A stretch of 64,000 bases of DNA from Chitinophagaceae bacterium UBA4857 (GCA_002399735.1 DHEF01000044.1:47292-111291); one strand, 5' to 3'; numbered from the stretch's first letter, positions 41,945 to 51,301 are shown. The notes: generated by a model from the letters alone, not told the origin. Made by a program: numbers and translations.

Positions 41945-44560
41945 TTATTCTTCTGTTTTACTTTCTTCCGCCTCTCCGGTTTCTGTTTGTCCGGATTGGT
42001 CAGGTAGTTCAGCTGTTTGTTCTGGTACAACACCTTCCGTAATTACATCTACTGTTTCATCAAATATTTTATCATCTTCCTGATCGTCAATTTGTGTAAT
42101 AGCTGCAATCTCATCGCCTTCGTCTATTCTTATCAGTTTAACACCTTGCGTAGCCCTACCCAATTCGCTAATATTAGCTACTTTCATACGGATGGTTACC
42201 CCGCTTTTGCAAGTAATCATTAAGTCCTGCGACTCCAGCACCGCTAACATGCCTACTAAGCTACCGGTTTTTTCGCTTACATTAATGGTTTTTACACCTT
42301 TTCCGCCACGGTTAGTAAAACGATATTCATCAACAGCGGTACGTTTACCATATCCTTTTTCACTAACTACCAGTACTGTTTTTCCGGCATCAGTGGTAGA
42401 ATTAACACAAATCATACCAACAACCTCATCATTGGCGTCGTCTACCTCAATACCGCCTACACCAATAGCTCCGCGACCCGTTGTACGTACTTTTTCTTCA
42501 GAAAAACGAATAGCACGGCCACTTTTAACAGCCATCATAATCTCCGATTTACCATCTGTCATACGGGCTTCTAACAGTTCGTCACCTTCTACAATGGTAA
42601 TAGCGTTAACACCTGTTGTACGCGGTCTACTAAAATCGGCCAACTCGGTTTTCTTAATAATACCTTTTTTAGTACAAAGAACAATATTATGTGTTTTTAC
42701 AAACTCCTCATCTTTTAAGTCCTGTACATCAATAATAGCTTTTACCTTATCATCCGGTGGTATCTGAATCATATTTTGAATAGCACGACCCTTACCTGTT
42801 TTTTCACCTTCCGGAATCTGATAAACATTTAACCAGTAACATCTTCCCTTTTGTGTAAAAAACAACATGGTATGGTGTGTACTGGCAACAAACAAATGTT
42901 CAATATAATCTTCGTCACGGGTTTTACCACCAATGGCTCCACGACCGCCACGTTTTTGAGCCCTAAACTCATCAACAGGCGTACGTTTAATATAACCTAA
43001 ATGCGAAATGGTTATTACTACATCCTCCTCTTTCACCAGGTCTTTAATACTTACTTCATTATCAAGGTAGGTTATCTCACTTTTACGTGCATCACCATAT
43101 TTATCCTTAATTTCCTGTAACTCCGTTTTAATGATGTCAAAACGCATCGATTCGTTGGCAAGAATATCCTGCAAATGCGCAATTAATTTCTGTAACTCCT
43201 CATATTCAGCTACAATTTTATCCCTTTCCATACCGGTTAAGCGCTGTAAACGCATTTCCAGTATCGCTTTTGCCTGAATTTCGTCTAAACCCCAGCCTGC
43301 ATTTATTAAGTTATCTTTAGCAATTTCAGGTGTAGAAGAAGCCCTGATCATAGCAATTACTTCATCCAGGTGGTCTAAAGCAATCAGATAACCTTTTAAA
43401 ATATGGGCTCTTTTTTCCGCCTCACGTAATTCAAATTGCGTACGACGTACTACAACGTCATGTCTAAAATCAACAAACTCACTAATCAGGTCTTTCAGGT
43501 TTAAAATCTTGGGCCTGCCTTTTACAATAGCTACGTTGTTAATACCAAATGATGTTTGTAGCTCCGTATGTTTATACAATTGGTTTATTACAAGGTTGGC
43601 AACACCATCACGTTTTAAATCAATAACAATACGGGTACCTTCTTTTTTATTACTCTCATTGTTAACGTGTGCAACGCCTTCAATGGTTTTATCGTTTACC
43701 AGTTCGCCAATACGGTTGGTAAGGGCATCACGGTTTACCTGGTAAGGCACTTCCGTAATAATAATCTGTTCCCTGCCGCTTGGCTTTGTTTCAATATTTA
43801 AACGTCCACGCACAACTACCCTTCCTCTGCCGGTATAAAAGCCCGCTTTAATACCTTCCATACCGTAAATAATGCCTCCGGTTGGAAAATCAGGTGCTTT
43901 TACATGCGTAATCAATTCGTCAATTGTAATTTCTTTATTGTCAATAAATGCAATACAACCATCAATTACTTCCGATAAGTTGTGCGGCATCATATTGGTT
44001 GCCATACCTACCGCAATACCGCTACTACCGTTTACCAATAACTGCGGAATACGGGTTGGTAAAATGGATGGCTCTTTTTCCGAGTCATCAAAGTTTAACT
44101 GAAAATCAACCGTATCTTTTTCAATATCATCCAGCATGTGTTCGCCTAATTTGGCTAAACGCACCTCCGTATAACGCATCGCTGCCGGTCCGTCACCATC
44201 CTGGTTACCAAAGTTACCCTGACCATCCACCAATGTGTAACGCATATTCCAGTCCTGCGCCAAACGTGCCATGGCATTATATACCGAACTGTCACCATGC
44301 GGGTGATACTTACCCAACACTTCCCCTACAACTCTCGCCGATTTTTTGTGGGCTTTATTGTGATTTAATCCCAGGTTGTTCATAGCGAACAATACACGTC
44401 TGTGTACGGGTTTAAAACCATCCCTTACATCGGGCAATGCACGGCCAACAATAACCGACATCGAATAGTCGATATATGCCGTCTTCATTTGTTCTTCAAT
44501 ATTCACCGCTACAATACGGTTAATATCATTGGTTTCCTGTGGTTCCAAATTTTCTTCCAT
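41945..44560 (-). CDS. gyrA: DNA gyrase subunit A
   Basis: 871 residues. N-terminal 'MKTAYIDYSMSVIVGRALPD' and VRDGFKPVHRRVLFAM; catalytic Tyr in AAMRYTEVRLAKL; quinolone pocket HPHGDSSVYNAMARLAQDW; C-terminal beta-pinwheel with the GyrA-box-like QKRGGRGAIGGKT, marking it as GyrA and not ParC. An acidic tail (QTETGEAEESKTEE) ends it. The residue equal to E. coli Asp87 is Asn (Asn95 here). Putative -7 TAAATTTG at 44764-44771 leaves a leader of about 190 bp that contains a mosaic repeat. Confidence 0.97.
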   Translation of the reverse strand: MEENLEPQETNDINRIVAVNIEEQMKTAYIDYSMSVIVGRALPDVRDGFKPVHRRVLFAMNNLGLNHNKAHKKSARVVGEVLGKYHPHGDSSVYNAMARLAQDWNMRYTLVDGQGNFGNQDGDGPAAMRYTEVRLAKLGEHMLDDIEKDTVDFQLNFDDSEKEPSILPTRIPQLLVNGSSGIAVGMATNMMPHNLSEVIDGCIAFIDNKEITIDELITHVKAPDFPTGGIIYGMEGIKAGFYTGRGRVVVRGRLNIETKPSGREQIIITEVPYQVNRDALTNRIGELVNDKTIEGVAHVNNESNKKEGTRIVIDLKRDGVANLVINQLYKHTELQTSFGINNVAIVKGRPKILNLKDLISEFVDFRHDVVVRRTQFELREAEKRAHILKGYLIALDHLDEVIAMIRASSTPEIAKDNLINAGWGLDEIQAKAILEMRLQRLTGMERDKIVAEYEELQKLIAHLQDILANESMRFDIIKTELQEIKDKYGDARKSEITYLDNEVSIKDLVKEEDVVITISHLGYIKRTPVDEFRAQKRGGRGAIGGKTRDEDYIEHLFVASTHHTMLFFTQKGRCYWLNVYQIPEGEKTGKGRAIQNMIQIPPDDKVKAIIDVQDLKDEEFVKTHNIVLCTKKGIIKKTELADFSRPRTTGVNAITIVEGDELLEARMTDGKSEIMMAVKSGRAIRFSEEKVRTTGRGAIGVGGIEVDDANDEVVGMICVNSTTDAGKTVLVVSEKGYGKRTAVDEYRFTNRGGKGVKTINVSEKTGSLVGMLAVLESQDLMITCKSGVTIRMKVANISELGRATQGVKLIRIDEGDEIAAITQIDDQEDDKIFDETVDVITEGVVPEQTAELPDQSGQTETGEAEESKTEE

Positions 44561-44616
44561 GCTAAAATTGGTTACTTATTTTATCGTTTTTGCGTTGTGG
44601 TTAATGGGCTTTTTTT

Positions 44617-44691
44617 GTTAATCAGCATTAGTAATTCTAATCAACTTTCGTTGTGTCACTCACTGCATCGTTCCGTTCGCTAATCAGCTTT
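44617..44691 (-). repeat. mosaic intergenic repeat, copy 12, in the gyrA leader
   Basis: Reads GTTAATCAGCATTAGTAATT, CTAATCAACTTTCGTTGTGT, CACTCACTGCATCGTTCCGT, TCGCTAATCAGC. GTGTCACTCAC variant. It lies 57 bp before the gyrA start codon, downstream of the putative promoter. Confidence 0.8.
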
Positions 44692-44763
44692 TTGTAAGGC
44701 CGTTTTATGATATAAAAACAACAACTTTACAATAAGTATTTCAGCTACAAAAAATGAGGCTTG

Positions 44764-44771
44764 CAAATTTA
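44764..44771 (-). promoter_or_regulatory. putative -7 element of gyrA
   Basis: TAAATTTG on the minus strand, a full TAnnTTTG match; no -33 TTG at the right spacing. It would give a long leader carrying the repeat at 44617. Confidence 0.4.
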
Positions 44772-44907
44772 ACTTTTTAAAGGCTCATAACCTGATAAAT
44801 AACCTTGTTTTTAAGCCATTTTACTCCCATCTTTTCCACCATTGTGGATTAAAATTCAGGTTTTTACAAACTTTAATGACAGTAAGCTCAAATGGCTCTA
44901 TTATAAA

Positions 44908-44936
44908 CAAAAAAAGGGCCATTTTGCCCCTTTACA
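44908..44936 (-). terminator. terminator of the esterase gene
   Basis: AAAGGG (44913-44918) pairs with CCCTTT (44928-44933); on the minus strand it is followed by a T-run. 35 bp past the esterase stop. Confidence 0.65.
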
Positions 44937-44971
44937 TAAATCATATATTCATTGTTAAACCCTACCCAATT

Positions 44972-46030
44972 TTATTTCAAATATTTTTCAAAAAACGGTA
45001 AGGTTTCGGTATAAAAACGTCCTTCAAAACCATCCTGCATATTGGTATGGTCGCCTAAGTATTCCTCCGAAAAATGTTTTATTCCCAATTGCTCTAATTT
45101 TTTACTAAACTGAAGGCCTGTTATGGGTATATGTATAAACTCTTCGTTACGGCCCCAGTCCAGTTTTAAAGCGTTCAACGTTTTTAGCTGATCAACATAC
45201 CTGTCAATCATATTAAAGGGCAACTGTGCGTCCCATAATTGTTTTACGGCTTCATTTATCACTACACTATCCCCCACCCTACTTATCGGAAAATCAGCCT
45301 GTAAATTTTTACCGGTGTTATTTGGTGAATAAGCCCTGCCCAATGAGGCAAAAACAGCTGTATAAAATCCATTAAAATCTGTCATGCCCTGCATTACCTT
45401 TTTTTCGTCTGTTGCATTAGCAGCATACACAAAAGCTATATTGTTTAATGAAAAATCAGCATGCCAGTTTAATACCGCCGGACTCATACCATATACTGCA
45501 CCAAAAACGTCAGTGTACATCATGCCTATTTTTAAAGCGCCATTACCGCCCATTGAGTGGCCGGATAACCCCCGACTATCCCTGTTAGCAATTGTTCTGA
45601 AATTGGCATCAATAAATTGCACAACATCTTTTGCAATATAATCGGCCCAGTTACCACCAATGGCGGAGTTACTGTAAAAGCTACCGCCCAAACTGGTTTC
45701 ACTATCCGGTGTAACCAGTATCATGGGCCGCATTTTTCCGGTAAGAATAGCCGTATCCAATAAGGTTTTGGTTTGTAGCCATACATTCATCATTAAGCTG
45801 TCGTTACCGCCATAACCATGTAAAAAATAAATAACGGGGTAACGTTTTGTGCTTTTATCATAATCCGGAGGCAGGTAGACAGAAACATTCCTTTTAGCAG
45901 TTTCGCCTACTTTATTGTTTTGTACAGATGGAGCTGTAAAGTTTTTTCTAACAATAGTACCACCTTGTTTTTGTGCTGTGCCGTACAATACAAAACAAGT
46001 TACTATTACTGTCATAAGCAACTTTTTCAT
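44972..46030 (-). CDS. secreted esterase (alpha/beta hydrolase, esterase D type)
   Basis: 352 residues. Signal peptide KLLMTVIVTCFVLYGTAQ. Landmarks: 'VSVYLPPDYDKSTKRYPVIY', FLHGYGGNDSLMMNVW (oxyanion region), nucleophile in SRGLSGHSMGGNGALKIG, and a C-terminal His in GDHTNMQDGFEGRFY; Asp probably in the segment LKLDWGRNEEFIHIP. Matches the putative esterase family that includes feruloyl esterases and S-formylglutathione hydrolase-like enzymes. Being secreted, it more likely acts on a polysaccharide ester or xenobiotic ester. Lone gene, 28 bp downstream of the NTF2-like lipoprotein gene. Confidence 0.88.
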   Translation of the reverse strand: MKKLLMTVIVTCFVLYGTAQKQGGTIVRKNFTAPSVQNNKVGETAKRNVSVYLPPDYDKSTKRYPVIYFLHGYGGNDSLMMNVWLQTKTLLDTAILTGKMRPMILVTPDSETSLGGSFYSNSAIGGNWADYIAKDVVQFIDANFRTIANRDSRGLSGHSMGGNGALKIGMMYTDVFGAVYGMSPAVLNWHADFSLNNIAFVYAANATDEKKVMQGMTDFNGFYTAVFASLGRAYSPNNTGKNLQADFPISRVGDSVVINEAVKQLWDAQLPFNMIDRYVDQLKTLNALKLDWGRNEEFIHIPITGLQFSKKLEQLGIKHFSEEYLGDHTNMQDGFEGRFYTETLPFFEKYLK

Positions 46031-46058
46031 GGTGTAATGGTTTAATAGTTTTGGTTAG

Positions 46059-46661
46059 TTATTGTTTGGTAACGCTGTGTTCTATTACATGGGCTGCATT
46101 AATTTTCCAGCTATCATTTTCTTTTGTGTACACATCTACCCAGCTTATCAGTTCAATTTCTTTTTCCTTTGTTTTTATATTTTCGTTGGTTACCTGATTA
46201 TGGTAACTGAGCACAGCATATCCGTCAAAAAATTGCAGTATTAAATTGTCATAATAAACATTGGTAATCACCCAATCAGAATTAGCAGTACGGCTTTGTA
46301 TATACTCAGTCCTGTTCATTATTTTTTCATCGGCAGTGAAGGTGAAATTACCGGTGAGTATCGCATTAAAATCAGCTTCTTTTTTTGACTGTACGGCTAG
46401 GGGCCATTTACGTTTTGTAGTTAAAATTTCTGTTGCGTCTTGTAAACGATTTTCGTTCTTTTTTGTAACCAACACATATTTACTTATATGCACGGTTGAG
46501 GTAGTATCATCCTTTAACAAAATAACTTCTACTTTGCTGGCTTCGTCTTTTTTATTCGCAGCATTTTCTGTTAAACCGGGTTGGTTAGTACAAGACAGCA
46601 TACCCAAAAAAAGCACAAATTTTATGCTTATAATATATCCTGTAATTAATATTTTCTGCAT
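46059..46661 (-). CDS. lipoprotein with NTF2-like (DUF4440-type) domain
   Basis: The frame is open to 46733; the Met at 46661 (MQKILITGYIISIKFVLF) with lipobox GMLSC fits a lipoprotein signal best (Met at 46664 also possible), so 200 residues. The mature C-terminal half has 'ADFNAILTGNFTFTADEKIM', NRTEYIQSRTANSDWVITN, DGYAVLSYHNQVTNEN and ISWVDVYTKENDSWKINAAH, an alpha+beta cone with a conserved W...W pair like DUF4440/SnoaL-like proteins. No activity can be named. It precedes the secreted esterase by 28 bp on the same strand, so the two likely form an operon. Confidence 0.75.
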   Translation of the reverse strand: MQKILITGYIISIKFVLFLGMLSCTNQPGLTENAANKKDEASKVEVILLKDDTTSTVHISKYVLVTKKNENRLQDATEILTTKRKWPLAVQSKKEADFNAILTGNFTFTADEKIMNRTEYIQSRTANSDWVITNVYYDNLILQFFDGYAVLSYHNQVTNENIKTKEKEIELISWVDVYTKENDSWKINAAHVIEHSVTKQ

Positions 46662-46753
46662 CATACAACAAGGTTTAAACGTGTACTTTAAAGATACTGT
46701 ATTATAAACATAAAGCCTGTAACAGTTATGCACGGTTTTAGGTTAAGCTGAAA

Positions 46754-46935
46754 GACTGCCCGATTGCAATGGAAAGCCCGGTGAGGAAAGGTGGGTAGCG
46801 TAAGGTATAGGGCCAAAGTATGAAGTTGTGTGTAATAATAAAACTTTTACTTTAAGGCCTATGCCCTATACCTTACTTGTGCCGGACTTGTAATGAAAAA
46901 CGGGTACTGCTGCTGAGGCTAGTTACCACTGCCGA
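46754..46935 (-). repeat. mosaic intergenic repeat, long form with palindromic insert (copy 13)
   Basis: CTGCCCGATTGCAATGGAAA and CCCGGTGAGG at the left, GTGCCGGACTTGTAATGAAA and CGGGTACTGCTGCTGAGG at the right form imperfect inverted arms. Inside, GTAAGGTATAGGGC (46800-46813) and its exact reverse complement GCCCTATACCTTAC (46863-46876) enclose about 50 bp of AT-rich DNA. The structure resembles a MITE. It fills most of the 331-bp gap 46734-47064; nothing else seen there. Confidence 0.75.
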
Positions 46936-47064
46936 CAGCCCCAATAACCTAAAGTATTTGTTAAATCATGCACTAATTTATACTAATACGTATACTTATA
47001 ACATTTTTTTACACTTGGCGGCACAGTATTTACGTTCTATTAATTACCTACAAAACCAAATGTT

Positions 47065-48474
47065 ATGGTTACTTATTTGCTCCTTAGAGATAATAAAGAA
47101 CAAGGCCCCATGCGGCTGGAAGATTTACTGGAAATTGGTTTAAAACCTTATGACCTTGTATGGTTGCCGGGCAAGAGTGCGGCATGGCGCTACCCCAGCG
47201 AAATAGAGGAATTAAAAGCTTATGCCTCTGCGGTGGAAGAACAACCGTTTGACAGATTTTATAAAAAAGAAAATACCGAAGCAACGGCACCTGCTGTTCC
47301 ACAAAAACATAATACAACAATAAACGATACGTTTACCAAAAGTAAAATGGTAGCGGTAACCATGCCGACTGTGCAAAAAAAGGTGGTTGTAAAAACCGTT
47401 GTTGAAACGTCACAACAAACATCTACACCCGCATACGAGCAATACCAGGCATATATGCCTGCAGCAGAAAAAAAATTACCGACAAAACAAAAGGATGACT
47501 TTACAGATTTTACAAAAGAAAAAGAAGCAGCGGCTATAGCAGCATACTCAGAAAAATATGAACAGGCCTATTTAAACCGTAAAAAGAAGTTTGGTAGCAG
47601 AGCTGTTTTAATAAAATACGGATCGGTGGCGGCTATTATAATTGTATTGTTAGGTGTTGGTATTGTACTGGGCGTAAATGTAAATAAACAGGGTACACCG
47701 GAAGAAGTGGTTATACCTATTAACCCTGAAAACATTGCATTAGCAGATGTGCCGGAGCAAGAAACAACCGAAGAAGTTACAACAGAACAAATACATGAAC
47801 CCGCAATTGAAACGCCTGCAGAAGAAAACGTAAAACCGGCTGCAGTGCCACAAAAAGCACCATTAACACTAAAAGAAAAAATACCTGCAGTACCGCCTGT
47901 GGCAGTAAAAAAAGTTGATCAATCACCTGATTTATCTAAACCGGTTACTGATAAAAAAACATTGAATTTATCACGTGATAATAAAGCAAAAGCAGTATTT
48001 GACAAACCATCTGTTGTTACGGCAACAGATACAAAAGATGCTTATGCTTACGAAACTTACACCACGGAAAACAATGGTGAACGCCGTGGTAAAGTACGGG
48101 ATAACGAAAGCGTAAAAACCGTTGGCAGTAATAACAAATCAAGTAAGTCCGCTGATAAAAACAGTAATCCATTTTACGTAGCACCAACCGAAACACCGGT
48201 TAAAAGTAATGAGGTTAAAATAGTGGCCAATGATTATAAAGTGGTGCCCTTTGGTGGTATAAGAAACCTGCAGTTAACGGTGCAAAACCGATCGGACGAA
48301 ACACTGGAACAAGTAATTGTTGATGTAGAATATATTAAAGCCGACAAAAAAGTGTTTAAAACAAAAACAGTGGAGTTTAAAAATGTAGGGCCCAAATCAT
48401 CGGCTATTATAAAAGTTGATGATACCAACCGTGGTGTGGATGTAGCGTATCATATTAGGAAGGTGGTGAAATAG
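47065..48474 (+). CDS. membrane protein with N-terminal GYF-like domain
   Basis: 469 residues. The first 50 residues read 'LLLRDNKEQGPMRLEDLLEI', GLKPYDLVWLPGKSAAWRYP, a GYF_2-like fold. A long polar, Pro/Thr/Glu/Lys-rich stretch follows, one membrane segment at about 190-212 ('YGSVAAIIIVLLGVGIVLGV'), a second low-complexity linker, and a C-terminal beta domain (about 390-469: VPFGGIRNLQLTVQNRSDET, 'IVDVEYIKADKKVFKTKTVE'). Topology: GYF-like domain in the cytoplasm, beta domain outside. Function unknown. It is divergent from the NTF2-like gene, convergent with lepA. Confidence 0.8.
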   Translation: MVTYLLLRDNKEQGPMRLEDLLEIGLKPYDLVWLPGKSAAWRYPSEIEELKAYASAVEEQPFDRFYKKENTEATAPAVPQKHNTTINDTFTKSKMVAVTMPTVQKKVVVKTVVETSQQTSTPAYEQYQAYMPAAEKKLPTKQKDDFTDFTKEKEAAAIAAYSEKYEQAYLNRKKKFGSRAVLIKYGSVAAIIIVLLGVGIVLGVNVNKQGTPEEVVIPINPENIALADVPEQETTEEVTTEQIHEPAIETPAEENVKPAAVPQKAPLTLKEKIPAVPPVAVKKVDQSPDLSKPVTDKKTLNLSRDNKAKAVFDKPSVVTATDTKDAYAYETYTTENNGERRGKVRDNESVKTVGSNNKSSKSADKNSNPFYVAPTETPVKSNEVKIVANDYKVVPFGGIRNLQLTVQNRSDETLEQVIVDVEYIKADKKVFKTKTVEFKNVGPKSSAIIKVDDTNRGVDVAYHIRKVVK

Positions 48475-48516
48475 ATGTGGGCGTTGAGAAGTCAGATTTC
48501 AGACGAACCCTATAAT

Positions 48517-48549
48517 AAAGAAAGCCGGACATTATATCCGGCTTTCTTT
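48517..48549. terminator. bidirectional terminator, GYF protein/lepA
   Basis: AAAGAAAGCCGGA (48517-48529) and TCCGGCTTTCTTT (48537-48549). An outer inverted pair, GAGAAGTCAGA (48486-48496) and TCTGACTTCTC (48584-48594), surrounds it. Confidence 0.85.
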
Positions 48550-48598
48550 ATGTTAAAACGCTTCTCAATTCTGAATGCTCAACTCTGACTTCTCCAAA

Positions 48599-50392
48599 TC
48601 AATCATCCAACTTCAATACCGCTAAAAATGCTTCCTGCGGTACCTCTACATTACCAATTTGGCGCATACGTTTTTTACCTTCTTTCTGTTTTTCCAGCAG
48701 CTTACGTTTACGGCTAATATCACCACCATAACATTTGGCAGTAACATCTTTACGCATAGCCGATATATTTTCACGGGCAACAATCTTGGCTCCAATAGCG
48801 GCTTGTATAGCAATCTGGAACTGCTGACGAGGTAGTAATTCTTTTAACTTTTCACACAATTTACGGCCAAAATCCTGTGCACGACCACGATGAATTAATG
48901 CACTTAAAGCATCCACTTTATCGTTGTTTAACAGAATATCCATTTTCACAATATCCGCGTCACGCATACCTATAGGGTGGTAATCAAATGAAGCATAACC
49001 GCGGGTTTGCGATTTTAATTTATCGTAAAAATCAAATACAATCTCTGTTAGCGGTATTTCAAAAATTAACTCAACCCTGGTAGTAGTTAAATAGCTCTGG
49101 TTAATTAGCATACCACGTTTACCTAAGCACAAGGTCATAATATTACCTATATAGTCAGGTTTGGTAATGATCTGTGCACGAATATAAGGCTCCTCAATAC
49201 TTTCGGTTTTAACCGGATCAGGAAATTCAGTCGGATTATTTACTTGTATGGTTTCGCCTTTAGTAGTATGGGCTATAAAACTTACGTTGGGTACCGTAGT
49301 AATAACAGTTTGGTTAAACTCACGCTCTAAACGTTCCTGAATAATTTCCATGTGCAGCATGCCTAAAAATCCGCAACGGAAACCAAAACCAAGTGCCTGG
49401 GATGTTTCTAATTCGTAGGTTAAAGAGGCATCGTTTAATTGCAATTTGTCCATGCAATCACGCAACTCCTCAAATTCATCGGTATTAACCGGGTAAATAC
49501 CGGCAAATACCATAGGTTTCACCTCTTCAAAACCCTTAATTTGTTCAGGTGTAGGGTTATTAACCAAGGTAATAGTATCACCTACTTTTACCTCTTTTGC
49601 ATTTTTAATACCGGTAATAATGTAACCTACGTCTCCGGCTTTTACTTCTTTTTTCTCGGTCATTTTAAGTTTTAAAATGCCTATCTCATCCGCCTCATAT
49701 TCTTGTCCGGTAGAAACAAATTTTACTTTATCGCCTTTTTTAATAGTACCATTTAAAATACGATAGTAAACTATAATACCACGGAAACTATTAAATACAC
49801 TATCAAAAATTAAAGCTTGCAAAGGAGCTTCTACATCACCCACCGGTGATGGAATACGTTCTACAATAGCAGCCAAAACACCTTCAATACCTAAGCCGGT
49901 ACGTCCGCTGGCCAATAAAATATCTTCGTCTTTACAACCAATCAATTCAATAATCTGGTCTTTCACCTCATCAATCATGGCACCGTCCATGTCAATCTTG
50001 TTAATAACCGGAATAATCTCCAGGTCATTTTCAATAGCCAGGTAAAGGTTTGATATAGTTTGCGCCTGAATTCCCTGGGTAGCATCTACCAATAACAAAG
50101 CACCTTCACAGGCAGCTAATGCACGGCTCACTTCATAGCTAAAGTCAACGTGTCCGGGAGTATCAATCAGGTTTAAAGTGTATGGTTGGCCATCAGTATG
50201 TTTATAATCAATCTGGATGGCTTTACTTTTAATAGTAATCCCTTTTTCACGCTCCAAATCCATATCATCCAGCACCTGATCCATCATCTCTCTTTCACTA
50301 ATGGTATTGGTAGCCTGTAATAAACGGTCAGCCAGGGTACTTTTACCGTGGTCAATATGTGCAATAATGCAAAAATTACGGATATGCTTCAT
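48599..50392 (-). CDS. lepA: elongation factor 4 (LepA)
   Basis: 597 residues, the standard length. GTPase motifs: AHIDHGKSTLADRLL (G1), DLEREKGITIKSKA (G2), LIDTPGHVDFSYEVS (G3), VINKIDMDGA (G4). LepA-specific C-terminal domain with DYHPIGMRDADIVKMDIL, VDALSALIHRGRAQDFGRK and AKCYGGDISRKRKLLEKQKE. It binds ribosomes at the membrane or in the cytoplasm and helps 30S assembly or back-translocation (role still discussed). Single gene; -7 match at 50434. Confidence 0.98.
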   Translation of the reverse strand: MKHIRNFCIIAHIDHGKSTLADRLLQATNTISEREMMDQVLDDMDLEREKGITIKSKAIQIDYKHTDGQPYTLNLIDTPGHVDFSYEVSRALAACEGALLLVDATQGIQAQTISNLYLAIENDLEIIPVINKIDMDGAMIDEVKDQIIELIGCKDEDILLASGRTGLGIEGVLAAIVERIPSPVGDVEAPLQALIFDSVFNSFRGIIVYYRILNGTIKKGDKVKFVSTGQEYEADEIGILKLKMTEKKEVKAGDVGYIITGIKNAKEVKVGDTITLVNNPTPEQIKGFEEVKPMVFAGIYPVNTDEFEELRDCMDKLQLNDASLTYELETSQALGFGFRCGFLGMLHMEIIQERLEREFNQTVITTVPNVSFIAHTTKGETIQVNNPTEFPDPVKTESIEEPYIRAQIITKPDYIGNIMTLCLGKRGMLINQSYLTTTRVELIFEIPLTEIVFDFYDKLKSQTRGYASFDYHPIGMRDADIVKMDILLNNDKVDALSALIHRGRAQDFGRKLCEKLKELLPRQQFQIAIQAAIGAKIVARENISAMRKDVTAKCYGGDISRKRKLLEKQKEGKKRMRQIGNVEVPQEAFLAVLKLDD

Positions 50393-50433
50393 TATAAAAC
50401 TCCTGCCCTTTTAAGGGTACTTTTCAGGACGTG

Positions 50434-50441
50434 CAAAGCTA
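50434..50441 (-). promoter_or_regulatory. putative -7 element of lepA
   Basis: TAGCTTTG on the minus strand, a full TAnnTTTG match 42 bp before the lepA start codon. Confidence 0.45.
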
Positions 50442-50537
50442 CGAAAATAAAGCGATGTTTAGTCATTGTTTTTAGTAATGTAAAATTTTGATATTCAGTC
50501 AATTAGGATAAATATGATATTATGTGATTTTTATTTT

Positions 50538-50625
50538 GGTTACCAGCAGCAGTACTACTATCAACTTTACTTGCGTCGCACTCTTGTGCTGCAACAATTC
50601 TATTGGGCATTGTGCCGGTTGCATA
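50538..50625 (-). repeat. mosaic intergenic repeat, copy 14
   Basis: Reads GGTTACCAGCAGCAGTACTA, CTATCAACTTTACTTGCGTC, GCACTCTTGTGCTGCAACAA, TTCTATTGGGCATTGTGCCG. One of the most complete copies; between lepA and the methyltransferase gene. Confidence 0.85.
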
Positions 50626-50671
50626 ATATTTTAATGGAAGTGTTCAATCAAGTAAAAGTTTTGGTAAGTAA

Positions 50672-51295
50672 TTATACTTTATTTTGATATACAAAAACAG
50701 ATATATACTGTTCTCCCACCAAAATGCTTTCCGCTAAAACACTGTACAACATTATACTTTCAATAAATGGTTTGGCCATTAAACGTTGCGGTGTACTTAA
50801 AACAATTGTTTTACCTGCATTCAACAATTTATTAAACAGTATGGTTAATTGCGGAAAAACTTCCGGCTCATAATTTATATCACTTAATAAAACGGTATCA
50901 GCCGATAGATTGTCCGGCAAATTATTCCAGTTAATAATGGCTGTTTCAAGGTTGGATAATTTATTTAAAGTAGCCGATTCTTTTACATATTCCATTGCAT
51001 CTAATGCATAATCACTACACAAAACATGGTTAGCATAATGAGCTGCTAAAACTGATGGCAGCCCTAACCCTGCCGCAATCTCCAAAATGTTTTTGTTAGT
51101 AATGTATGCGGGGTTTTGTACTAAAAATTGACATAAGCCCAAGGCTGCAGGCCAGGTTTTAGCCCAATACGGAAACTGATGTTGCGGCAGCTTGTTTTGA
51201 AGCCAATATTGTTCTACCTGTTGGTTGATGGGTACACTTAATAATACAGGTTTATTCCCAAAAAGGTATTCTTGTATTTCGCTATCAAATTGCAT
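50672..51295 (-). CDS. SAM-dependent methyltransferase, METTL/type-16 like
   Basis: The frame is open to a TTG at 51304, but ATG at 51295 (MQFDSEIQEYLFGNKPVLL) is preferred; 207 residues. Motif I is NILEIAAGLGLPSVLAAHYA, then HVLCSDYALDAMEYVKES (acidic loop) and DTVLLSDINYEPEVFPQL with a D-x-x-Y-E post-motif typical of protein-lysine methyltransferases of the METTL20/ETFB-KMT group ('FPYWAKTWPAALGLCQFL' also fits). Substrate unknown; lysine in an acyl-CoA pathway or ribosomal protein is possible. Single gene. A -7 match abuts the start, so the mRNA may be nearly leaderless. Confidence 0.8.
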   Translation of the reverse strand: MQFDSEIQEYLFGNKPVLLSVPINQQVEQYWLQNKLPQHQFPYWAKTWPAALGLCQFLVQNPAYITNKNILEIAAGLGLPSVLAAHYANHVLCSDYALDAMEYVKESATLNKLSNLETAIINWNNLPDNLSADTVLLSDINYEPEVFPQLTILFNKLLNAGKTIVLSTPQRLMAKPFIESIMLYSVLAESILVGEQYISVFVYQNKV

Positions 51296-51301
51296 GGGCA
51301 A

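Noticed and set aside
41911..42033. N-terminal extension of the TPR protein
   Set aside because: It would overlap gyrA and hide a good signal peptide that starts at 41910.
46877..47143. 88-codon plus-strand ORF before the GYF-domain gene
   Set aside because: It starts inside a repeat and runs out of frame into the GYF gene; no protein-like features.
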